In this document: positions 1 to 5,037 of the stretch, one piece after another
Layout of the letters: every line of letters starts with the position of its first letter
Position numbering within the stretch: the first letter of the stretch is position 1
Source: Hyphomicrobiales bacterium
GTDB lineage: Bacteria; Pseudomonadota; Alphaproteobacteria; Rhizobiales; Xanthobacteraceae
Length of the DNA: 6,368 bases
Direction of reading: 5' to 3'
Assembly: GCA_003164375.1 (NCBI GenBank)
Contig: PLTE01000320.1
Coordinates: 1,056-7,423, forward strand
Translations under genes and position numbers: made by a program
The notes under the pieces: model-generated
What the model saw: only the letters and a program-made list of their open reading frames with translations
Told to the model about the DNA's origin: nothing
Database searches by the model: none

Positions 1-315
1 GGCGAGCAGCAGATGCTCGCGATTGCGCGCGCACTGATGGCGCGACCGCGGCTGTTGTTACTGGACGAGCCGTCGCTCGGTCTTGCACCGCTGATCGTCC
101 GGCAGATCTTCGACGCCATCAAAATGCTTAACGCGGAGGACGGCCTGACGGTATTCCTGGTCGAGCAGAACGCTTTCCACGCCCTCAAGCTCGCCAGCCG
201 CGGCTACGTCATGGTGAATGGGCTGATCACGCTCTCCGGCACCGGCCGCGAGCTGTTGGATCGGCCCGAAGTGAAATCCGCCTATCTCGAAGGCGGCCGG
301 CAGCAGACACAATGA
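1..315 (+). CDS. livF: Branched-chain amino acid ABC transporter ATP-binding protein LivF (C-terminal part, 5' end outside window)
   Basis: This is the C-terminal 104 residues of the second ATPase of a Liv/HAAT importer, which hydrolyses ATP at the inner face of the membrane to drive uptake of branched-chain or related amino acids. The frame is open from base 1, which falls inside the ABC signature (GEQQMLAIARALM). Walker B follows at visible residues 18-23 (LLLLDE), then the D-loop SLGLAP. The switch region reads FLVEQN, with Gln at visible residue 56 where most ABC ATPases have the H-loop His. That is typical of LivF and distinguishes it from LivG, which usually has EHD. The tail, with SGTGRELLDRPEVKSAYLEGG, is also LivF-like. 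Walker A and the Q-loop lie upstream of the window. The stop codon overlaps the next start as ATGA, so the two genes are probably translationally coupled. Family assignment is secure; the exact substrate cannot be read from this part. Confidence 0.95.
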   Translation, partial: GEQQMLAIARALMARPRLLLLDEPSLGLAPLIVRQIFDAIKMLNAEDGLTVFLVEQNAFHALKLASRGYVMVNGLITLSGTGRELLDRPEVKSAYLEGGRQQTQ

Positions 316-668
316 GCGCGTTCCTCGCGTTATTTTCCGAAGGATCGTTGGGTGTCTTTCTACTCGTCACCGTCCTGCTCGGCGGCGGCGCAGCGGCGCT
401 GGCCGGGCGCGCCATCGCCATGACGTGGCGGCCGCGCTGGCAAGTTATCGCCTATGCGCTGATGCTTGGCGGCGCGATCCGGTTCATTCATTTCGCTTTG
501 TTCGGCGGAACGCTGCTGTCGCCCCATTACTATGTCGTCGATGCTGCGGTCTGCATGGCGTTCGGATTTGCCGGCTTCCGGGGCAAGCGCGCCGGGCAAA
601 TGATCACCCATTACCGCTGGCTCAACGAGCCGAACGGAGCGATGCGCTGGCGCCGCAAGGCGCCGTGA
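312..668 (+). CDS. Small three-helix membrane protein of the Liv operon (DUF6867-like)
   Basis: This is a 118-residue protein whose ATG overlaps the livF stop (ATGA at 312-315), so it is almost certainly in the same transcript. Three hydrophobic stretches are visible at about residues 12-32, 44-66 and 73-89. Basic residues fall between helices 1 and 2 (TWRPRW) and after helix 3 (FRGKRAG), followed by a polar tail with HYRWLNEP and a basic C-terminus. From memory, small proteins of this kind sit beside branched-chain amino acid transporter genes in Hyphomicrobiales and are annotated as DUF6867; I could not verify this by search. No catalytic motif is present. An accessory or stabilising role for the LivHM permease is a guess from position only. 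It is too short and lacks the permease signature to be LivH or LivM itself. It is a real gene judging by the coupling, codon pattern and hydrophobicity; the function is unknown. Confidence 0.85.
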   Translation: MSAFLALFSEGSLGVFLLVTVLLGGGAAALAGRAIAMTWRPRWQVIAYALMLGGAIRFIHFALFGGTLLSPHYYVVDAAVCMAFGFAGFRGKRAGQMITHYRWLNEPNGAMRWRRKAP

Positions 669-707
669 CGTAACATTCCCTCACGTTCGTATTTGCCGGG
701 TCCAGTC

Positions 708-714
708 GAGGGGA
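708..714 (+). promoter_or_regulatory. Ribosome binding site that sets the start of the Liv binding protein
   Basis: The purine run GAGGGGA lies 8 bases before the ATG at 723. It supports that ATG over an in-frame TTG at 693, which would add ten residues before the signal peptide and lacks a comparable Shine-Dalgarno sequence. Confidence 0.7.
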
Positions 715-722
715 AGCTCAAG

Positions 723-1859
723 ATGATCAGGATCGCCACGCTCGGTCTCGCGGCGGGCTTTGCGCTTGTGCACGCGGGGCCGGCGGCAGCTCAGGTGAAG
801 TTCGCCGTAGGCGGACCGATCACCGGCGCCAACGCCGCCACCGGCGCGCAGATGAAGAACGGCGTCGACCAGGCCGCCGCCGATATCAACGCCGCCGGCG
901 GCATTTTGGGCCAGAAGATCACGGTCGGTTACGGCGACGATGTTTCCGACCCCAAGCAAGGCGTTTCCGTCGCCAACAAATTTGCCGGCGACGGCGTCAA
1001 ATTCGTGATCGGCCATTATAATTCCGGCGTCACCATACCCGCTTCCGATGTTTATCAGGAAAACGGCATCCTCGAGATCACGCCGGCATCGACCAATCCG
1101 ACCGTCACCGAGCGTAATATGTGGAACATCTTCCGCACCTGCGGTCGTGACGATCAGCAGGGCAAAGTGGCCGGCACTTACATCCTCGCGCACTTTCAGG
1201 GCAAGAAGATTGCTTTCGTCAACGACAAGACCACCTACGGCAAAGGCCTCGCCGATGAGACTTTGAAGACGATCAAAGCCGGCGGCATGAACGAGGTGCT
1301 GTACGAGGGTATCAACACCGGCGAAAAGGATTATTCGGCATTGGTCTCCAAGATCAAGCAATCGGGTGCCGACCTGGTCTATTTCGGCGGGCTGTACACC
1401 GAAGGCGGCCTCATCGTACGGCAAATGCGCGACCAGGGCGTCAAGGCGCCGCTGATGGGCGGCGACGGCATTACCTCGGATGAATTTGCCTCTGTCGGCG
1501 GCCCAGGCGTTGAAAGCACGCTGATGACCTATGGTCCGGACCCACGCAACAAGCCGGAAGCCAAAGCTGTCGTGGAGGAATTCCGCGCCAGGAAGTTCGA
1601 GCCTGAGGCCTATACGCTTTACAGCTATGCCGGTGTGCAGATCGTCAAGCAGGCCGCAGAAGCAGCCAATTCGGCCGATCCGAAAAAGGTCGCCGACAAG
1701 ATGCATTCCGGCATGACCTTCAAGACCGTACTTGGCGATCTCGCCTATGACAAAAAGGGCGACATCACCAAGCTCGATTACGTGATGTACGTCTGGAAGA
1801 AGGACGCCAGCGGCAAGGTCACTTACGTGGAATGTCCGGCATCCGGCTGCACGATGTAA
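723..1859 (+). CDS. Branched-chain amino acid ABC transporter periplasmic substrate-binding protein (LivJ/LivK type)
   Basis: This 378-residue protein is the periplasmic receptor that delivers amino acids to the Liv permease. It is a type I (Leu/Ile/Val-binding) periplasmic fold. Residues 1-23 form a Sec signal peptide, with a short basic start (MIR), a hydrophobic core and a likely AAA|Q cleavage site. The mature protein starts QVKFAVGGPITG, the classic first strand of the family. Further family landmarks are DINAAGGILGQKI (54-66), the ligand-pocket segment GHYNSGVTIPAS (97-108), TPASTNP (120-126), the second-lobe segment NDKTTYGKG (168-176), GGLYTEGG (222-229) and GGDG (246-249). Two cysteines close the C-terminus (C371 and C376), close enough for a disulfide, and C140 precedes GRDDQQG. 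Length is normal for the family. It lies 54 bp after the small membrane protein, so it may share the operon transcript or have its own promoter; no convincing promoter is visible in the gap. The exact amino acid preference cannot be told, so I give no LivJ or LivK symbol. Confidence 0.95.
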   Translation: MIRIATLGLAAGFALVHAGPAAAQVKFAVGGPITGANAATGAQMKNGVDQAAADINAAGGILGQKITVGYGDDVSDPKQGVSVANKFAGDGVKFVIGHYNSGVTIPASDVYQENGILEITPASTNPTVTERNMWNIFRTCGRDDQQGKVAGTYILAHFQGKKIAFVNDKTTYGKGLADETLKTIKAGGMNEVLYEGINTGEKDYSALVSKIKQSGADLVYFGGLYTEGGLIVRQMRDQGVKAPLMGGDGITSDEFASVGGPGVESTLMTYGPDPRNKPEAKAVVEEFRARKFEPEAYTLYSYAGVQIVKQAAEAANSADPKKVADKMHSGMTFKTVLGDLAYDKKGDITKLDYVMYVWKKDASGKVTYVECPASGCTM

Positions 1860-1868
1860 ATGCCGGCG

Positions 1869-1888
1869 CGGCGCGCTGTTGCGCGCCG
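1869..1888. terminator. GC-only hairpin between convergent genes, possible bidirectional terminator
   Basis: A perfect 8-bp stem (CGGCGCGC / GCGCGCCG) closes a TGTT loop, 9 bases after the stop of the binding protein and 9 bases before the stop of the minus-strand CcdA gene. No T-run follows on the plus strand. On the minus strand the next bases are GCATTTACA, a poor U-tract. The position between two converging stops favours a terminator, possibly bidirectional, but the missing U-tract leaves room for a Rho-dependent end with a stabilising hairpin. Confidence 0.55.
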
Positions 1889-1897
1889 ATGGAAGCG

Positions 1898-2629
1898 CTA
1901 GCCGATCTTTCCCAGCATCGGAAACGTGTCCAACAGCCAGTAGCTCACCTCACTCACCGTGCCGGTGAGAAATGCGATGCCGGTGAGGACCAAAAGCCCG
2001 CCCATCACCTTTTCAACCGTGCCGAGATGAGCGCGGAAGTGGACGAGGAAGGCGGCAAACGGTTCGACCGCCAGCGCCGCGATGAGAAACGGCACGCCGA
2101 GGCCGAGCGAGTAAACGGCGAGCATGCCCGCACCTTTGGCCACCGTCGCCTCGGACGCCGCGACCGCAAGGATCGCGGCGAGGATCGGGCCGATGCACGG
2201 CGTCCAGCCGATCGCAAAGGCAAGCCCCATCACATAAGCGCCCCACAACCCGACAGGCTTGGCGACCGTAAGGCGCTTCTCGCGCATCAGCCAGGCGATT
2301 GGCGTCAGCCCGAGGAAGTGCAGTCCCATGACGATGATGGCAATGCCGGCGACGATCGCGAGTTCGCCGGAATAGGCGCGCAGCAGTGCGCCGACCACGC
2401 TGGCGCTGGCGCCCAGCGCTACGAACACGGTGGAGAAGCCGAGCACGAATAGAAGCGCCGCGGTGATGGTCTCGGTCCGCACCCGCGGTTCGGGCTCGGC
2501 ATCGGCGAGCCGTTCGAGCGAGGTGCCGGTCAGATAGATGAGGTACGGCGGCACCAGTGGAAGCACGCAGGGCGACAGGAAACTCAGCATTCCGGCGATG
2601 AGCGCGGCAACAATGGTGACATTGGGCAT
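1898..2629 (-). CDS. ccdA: CcdA-family cytochrome c biogenesis / thiol-disulfide transmembrane protein
   Basis: This 243-residue inner-membrane protein belongs to the CcdA/DsbD-beta family, which passes reducing equivalents from cytoplasmic thioredoxin across the membrane to periplasmic thiol proteins, often for cytochrome c haem attachment. About six membrane helices are visible, at roughly residues 4-26, 54-78, 87-107, 127-157, 164-192 and 205-225. The two redox cysteines are in their usual settings: C21 in LSPCVLPLVPPYL in the first helix, and C145 in GWTPCIGPIL in the fourth. I chose the ATG at 2629 because it places the first helix immediately after the start, as in the family. An in-frame TTG at 2665 would add 12 polar residues; neither start has a strong Shine-Dalgarno sequence. 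No cytochrome, ResA/TlpA or thioredoxin gene adjoins it in this window, so whether it serves cytochrome c maturation or another reductive pathway cannot be decided. Confidence 0.93.
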   Translation of the reverse strand: MPNVTIVAALIAGMLSFLSPCVLPLVPPYLIYLTGTSLERLADAEPEPRVRTETITAALLFVLGFSTVFVALGASASVVGALLRAYSGELAIVAGIAIIVMGLHFLGLTPIAWLMREKRLTVAKPVGLWGAYVMGLAFAIGWTPCIGPILAAILAVAASEATVAKGAGMLAVYSLGLGVPFLIAALAVEPFAAFLVHFRAHLGTVEKVMGGLLVLTGIAFLTGTVSEVSYWLLDTFPMLGKIG

Positions 2630-2672
2630 GGCGGATGAATGCACCGACTGCCGTGGCGATTGCAAGGCGGTC

Positions 2673-2686
2673 GGCGTCGCGACGCC
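2673..2686. repeat. Perfect 14-bp palindrome in the divergent intergenic region
   Basis: GGCGTCGCGACGCC reads identically on both strands. It sits between the divergently transcribed CcdA and P1 peptidase genes, 37 bp before the peptidase start and 44 bp from the CcdA ATG. It could be a dimeric-regulator operator serving either gene. In GC-rich DNA short GC palindromes also arise by chance, so the functional call is weak even though the palindrome itself is certain. Its right arm overlaps the hairpin at 2683-2708. Confidence 0.45.
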
Positions 2687-2708
2687 CTCGCCCCACCCGG
2701 CGAGGGCG
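2683..2708 (+). other. 10-bp-stem hairpin just upstream of the P1 peptidase start (leader structure or REP-like element)
   Basis: CGCCCTCGCC pairs perfectly with GGCGAGGGCG around a CCACCC loop. The structure ends 14 bases before the ATG at 2723, abutting the probable Shine-Dalgarno TAGGAT (2712-2717). If transcription starts upstream, the messenger would carry a very stable hairpin beside the ribosome binding site. The composition (CCCTCGCC...GGCGAGGG) also resembles dispersed REP-like palindromes common in GC-rich alphaproteobacterial genomes. No T-run follows, so it is not a typical intrinsic terminator. Confidence 0.6.
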
Positions 2709-2722
2709 GGTTAGGATACCCC

Positions 2723-3712
2723 ATGCGTAACCTCCTCACCGACGTTCCCGGGCTCAAAGTCGGCCATGCCGAAGACGGCCGCCTCGGCTCCGGCGCCACG
2801 GTCGTTATTTTCGACGAGCCGGCGGTCGCCTCGATCGATGTGCGCGGCGGCGGACCGGGCACGCGCGAGACGGCGCTGCTTGATCCGGCGCAGACGGTGC
2901 AGGGTATCGACGCCATCGCATTATCCGGCGGTTCGGCCTTTGGGCTGGATGCCGCGTCCGGCGTACAGGCCTGGCTGCGCGAGCAGGGGCGCGGCTTTGC
3001 GGTGCGCAGCGCCAAGGTTCCGATCGTTCCGGCGGCGATCCTGTTCGATCTGTTGAGCGGCGGCGACAAGAACTGGGGCCGTTTTCCGCCCTATCGCGAG
3101 CTCGGTTACGCGGCAGCGGCCACAGCCGGCGCCGATGTCGGGCTCGGCAGCGTCGGCGCCGGTACCGGCGCAACCACGGTCACTTGCAAAGGCGGCATCG
3201 GCTCGGCTGCGGCACAAAGTGCGGACGGCTTCACGGTCGGCGCGCTCGCGGCCGTGAACGCCGCGGGCAGCGTCGTGATCGGCCGTGGGCCGTGGTTTTG
3301 GGCGGCGCCGTTCGAAGTGGACGGCGAGTTCGGCGGCCGCGGCCTGCCGCACGAGTTTCCGGTAGAGGCGCTCGATCCCATCACCAAGGGCAGCGCCCGC
3401 GAAAGCACCACGCTTGTCGTCGTTGCGACCGACGCCATTTTGACCAAAGCGCAGGCCAAGCGCCTTGCCGTGATGGCGCAATCCGGCCTGTCGCGCGCGA
3501 TTTATCCGGTGCATAGCCCGCTCGACGGCGACGTGGTGTTCGCCGCTTCGACCGGCCGGCGGCCGCTTGACGACGCCGCTCTCGGGCTGACCCGGCTCGG
3601 CGCGCTTGCCGCCAATGTCGTGGCGCGGGCGATCGCGCGCGGGGTTTTTACCGCCGCCGCCCTGCCTGTGCCCGGCGCCTTGCCGAGCTGGAAGGATCAA
3701 TTCGGCCGTTAA
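2723..3712 (+). CDS. P1-family (S58) self-processing aminopeptidase, DmpA/BapA-like
   Basis: This 329-residue protein belongs to the P1 (DmpA, L-aminopeptidase/D-esterase) family of N-terminal-nucleophile hydrolases. Members cut themselves into alpha and beta chains and then release N-terminal residues, including D- or beta-amino acids in some cases. Family landmarks in order are LTDVPGLKVGHAED near the N-terminus, DVRGGGPGTRET (39-50), the signature ALSGGSAFGLDAASGVQAWL (66-85), the GAGTGATTVTCKGGIGSA region (145-162), AAVNAAGS (176-183) with N179 at the expected oxyanion-hole Asn, and the cleavage region ESTTLVVVATDA (227-238). By alignment to the VVATDA strand, T229 is the likely nucleophile, cleaving after S228. 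Homologues I recall usually have Asn there (NTT). LDGDVVFAASTG (267-278) follows. The ATG at 2723 has a TAGGAT Shine-Dalgarno and begins exactly where the family begins; the open frame extends further upstream but only through the hairpin region. No signal peptide is seen, so it is probably cytoplasmic. Its substrate is unknown. Confidence 0.93.
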   Translation: MRNLLTDVPGLKVGHAEDGRLGSGATVVIFDEPAVASIDVRGGGPGTRETALLDPAQTVQGIDAIALSGGSAFGLDAASGVQAWLREQGRGFAVRSAKVPIVPAAILFDLLSGGDKNWGRFPPYRELGYAAAATAGADVGLGSVGAGTGATTVTCKGGIGSAAAQSADGFTVGALAAVNAAGSVVIGRGPWFWAAPFEVDGEFGGRGLPHEFPVEALDPITKGSARESTTLVVVATDAILTKAQAKRLAVMAQSGLSRAIYPVHSPLDGDVVFAASTGRRPLDDAALGLTRLGALAANVVARAIARGVFTAAALPVPGALPSWKDQFGR

Positions 3713-3727
3713 GAAGTTATGCTTACG

Positions 3728-3770
3728 GCGGATTTGCAGCCGGTACAGGGCCGCGGAAACCACAATCCGC
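3728..3770 (+). terminator. Possible terminator after the P1 peptidase gene
   Basis: A 7-bp perfect inverted repeat (GCGGATT at 3728-3734, AATCCGC at 3764-3770) encloses a smaller GC-rich hairpin (GC-A-GCC paired with GGC-C-GC, one mismatch). It begins 15 bases after the peptidase stop and is followed by ATCTTTGG. The short T-run and long interior make it an imperfect intrinsic terminator at best. Confidence 0.35.
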
Positions 3771-3799
3771 ATCTTTGGTCGCAACTGGCGTCGTTACCG

Positions 3800-3828
3800 T
3801 TGACTTGATGCTCGATTGAGCCTTCACT
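3800..3828 (+). promoter_or_regulatory. Weak promoter candidate for the deacetylase gene
   Basis: TTGACT at 3800-3805 matches the housekeeping -35 consensus at five of six positions. With a 17-bp spacer, the -10 position holds TTCACT (3823-3828), a poor match. It lies about 45 bases before the Shine-Dalgarno, in a gap that must contain a promoter if the deacetylase is transcribed independently. The -35 box overlaps the first copy of the 11-bp direct repeat. Confidence 0.25.
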
Positions 3829-3836
3829 TGATGCTC
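3803..3836 (+). repeat. Paired 11-bp direct repeat upstream of the deacetylase gene
   Basis: ACTTGATGCTC occurs at 3803-3813 and again at 3826-3836, start-to-start distance 23 bp, about two helical turns. The spacer carries a small dyad, GCTC-GATT-GAGC (3810-3821). The repeat sits 38 bp before the deacetylase start codon, a plausible place for tandem binding of a regulator on one DNA face. A local duplication is the other explanation. Confidence 0.5.
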
Positions 3837-3873
3837 AGCCGAGTGGGTGGGTGGTTCTGTAGCGGAGGTTACG

Positions 3874-5034
3874 ATGCGCGTCGTCGTCGTTGTCATTGCG
3901 GCGTTGATGACCTTGGGTCTCGCGGCGTTCGGCGTCGTCGCGGCGCAGAAAGCGGCTGGACCGGCCTCGCTTGTAGCGCTTGTCGCTCACGTGATTTCGC
4001 CCACGCAAAGCACCAGCGCACCATCTCCGGCTGCGACCCCGGCCGCGAGCTACCCTGTTCAGACCCGCATCGTCCAGAATCCGGTGATCCAGGTTTCGGA
4101 CACCGCAATGCTGCCCAGCGCGCCTTCGGGAGCAGCGATCGTTCTCGCCCAGAATGCGACAGCGTCAGCGCTGCCAACGCCCGCCCCCAGTACGGCTGCA
4201 GCGGCAACCGGCAGCGCCACTGCGGCCAAGGCTATTCCGTCGTGCAGCAATCCCGACGCGCTCGGCCTTTCACGCGTCGTCGAAATCGACACCACTGGCG
4301 GCCCGGCCTTCGGCACCGAGCATTTCAAGCAATACGACTTTTTGCGCGACAAGGAGATCGTTTTCACTTTCGACGACGGGCCGTGGCCCGAGAACACGCC
4401 GATGGTGCTCAGGGCGCTCACCGATAATTGTACCAAGGCGACCTTCTTCGAGATCGGCGAGCACGCGACGTGGCGTCCCGACCTTTCCAAAACTCTGGCT
4501 GACGCCGGCATGACGGTCGGCAGTCACACTTGGTCGCACAAGGATCTGGCAAGAAATCCTTATGCCAAAGACATCGAGCAGGCCAAGCAAGAGATCGAGA
4601 TGGGCGTGAGCGCCGTGCATATGGCGGTCGGCGGGCCGATCGCGCCGTTCTTCCGTTTCCCCGATCTACAACAGCCGGCGGATCTGATCGCTTATCTCGG
4701 CACCCGCAACATCGCAACGTTCTCGACCGATATCGACTCCTTCGACTTCAAGATCCACAAGCCTGACGACGTGATCAAATCGGTGCTGACCAAGCTGCAG
4801 AAGAACGGCAAGGGCATCATCCTGATGCACGATTTCCAGCACGCCACCGCGGAAGCGATGCCGGAGCTGCTGCATCAGCTCAAGCTTGCCGGCTACAAGG
4901 TCGTGCACATGGTGCCGAAGGGGCCGGTGACGACGATTTCGAAATACGACGACATGGTGCACGCGCAGGACAAGTTCTCGTCCTCAAACAACACCCGGCC
5001 GGAATCGAGCGTCGTCAAGACCATCAGCGAGTGA
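3874..5034 (+). CDS. Exported or membrane-anchored polysaccharide deacetylase (NodB homology domain, CE4)
   Basis: This 386-residue protein combines an N-terminal hydrophobic segment (residues 3-24), an Ala/Pro/Ser/Thr-rich spacer (about 42-120) and a C-terminal NodB domain (about 155-350). The fold removes acetyl groups from N-acetylated sugars, usually with a bound divalent metal. Its motifs are visible: TFDDGP (165-170) with catalytic Asp167 and metal Asp168; SHTWSH (217-222) with metal ligands H218 and H222; FFRFPD (259-264) with R261; STDIDSFDF (284-292); and LMHD (317-320) with H319. The key residues are therefore present, although motif 3 reads RFPDLQQP rather than the usual RxPYG-like form and motif 4 ends DF rather than DW. 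The start is the ATG at 3874, with GGAGG 5 bases upstream; a GTG at 3847 would put charged residues before the hydrophobic segment. The spacer suggests an enzyme displayed in the periplasm or cell wall space. The substrate (peptidoglycan, exopolysaccharide or chitooligosaccharide) cannot be read from sequence. Confidence 0.92.
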   Translation: MRVVVVVIAALMTLGLAAFGVVAAQKAAGPASLVALVAHVISPTQSTSAPSPAATPAASYPVQTRIVQNPVIQVSDTAMLPSAPSGAAIVLAQNATASALPTPAPSTAAAATGSATAAKAIPSCSNPDALGLSRVVEIDTTGGPAFGTEHFKQYDFLRDKEIVFTFDDGPWPENTPMVLRALTDNCTKATFFEIGEHATWRPDLSKTLADAGMTVGSHTWSHKDLARNPYAKDIEQAKQEIEMGVSAVHMAVGGPIAPFFRFPDLQQPADLIAYLGTRNIATFSTDIDSFDFKIHKPDDVIKSVLTKLQKNGKGIILMHDFQHATAEAMPELLHQLKLAGYKVVHMVPKGPVTTISKYDDMVHAQDKFSSSNNTRPESSVVKTISE

Positions 5035-5037
5035 TGC

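Noticed and set aside
157..172. Apparent loss of the H-loop histidine in the ABC ATPase (VEQN)
   Set aside because: Gln at this position is typical of LivF proteins and does not indicate a defective ATPase.
664..685. 5-bp inverted repeat (CGTGA / TCACG) after the small membrane protein gene
   Set aside because: The stem is short, its loop is 12 bases, there is no T-run, and it overlaps the stop codon. It is within chance expectation and unlikely to end transcription before the binding protein gene.
681..1706. Long open frame (341 codons) on the minus strand opposite the Liv binding protein gene
   Set aside because: It is fully antisense to a clearly coding gene with signal peptide and family motifs. 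Long antisense frames are expected from high third-position GC, and the translation shows no recognisable domain.
1832..2452. 206-codon plus-strand frame opposite the CcdA gene
   Set aside because: Very Arg/Asp/His-rich translation antisense to a six-helix membrane protein, a common artefact of hydrophobic codons read in reverse.
2639..2722. N-terminal extension of the P1 peptidase upstream of the ATG at 2723
   Set aside because: The added 28 residues come from the palindrome and hairpin region, have no family similarity, and ATG 2723 has its own Shine-Dalgarno and begins at the conserved N-terminus.
2921..3784. 287-codon minus-strand frame across the P1 peptidase gene
   Set aside because: Arg-rich, motif-free translation opposite a well-supported enzyme gene; a compositional shadow.
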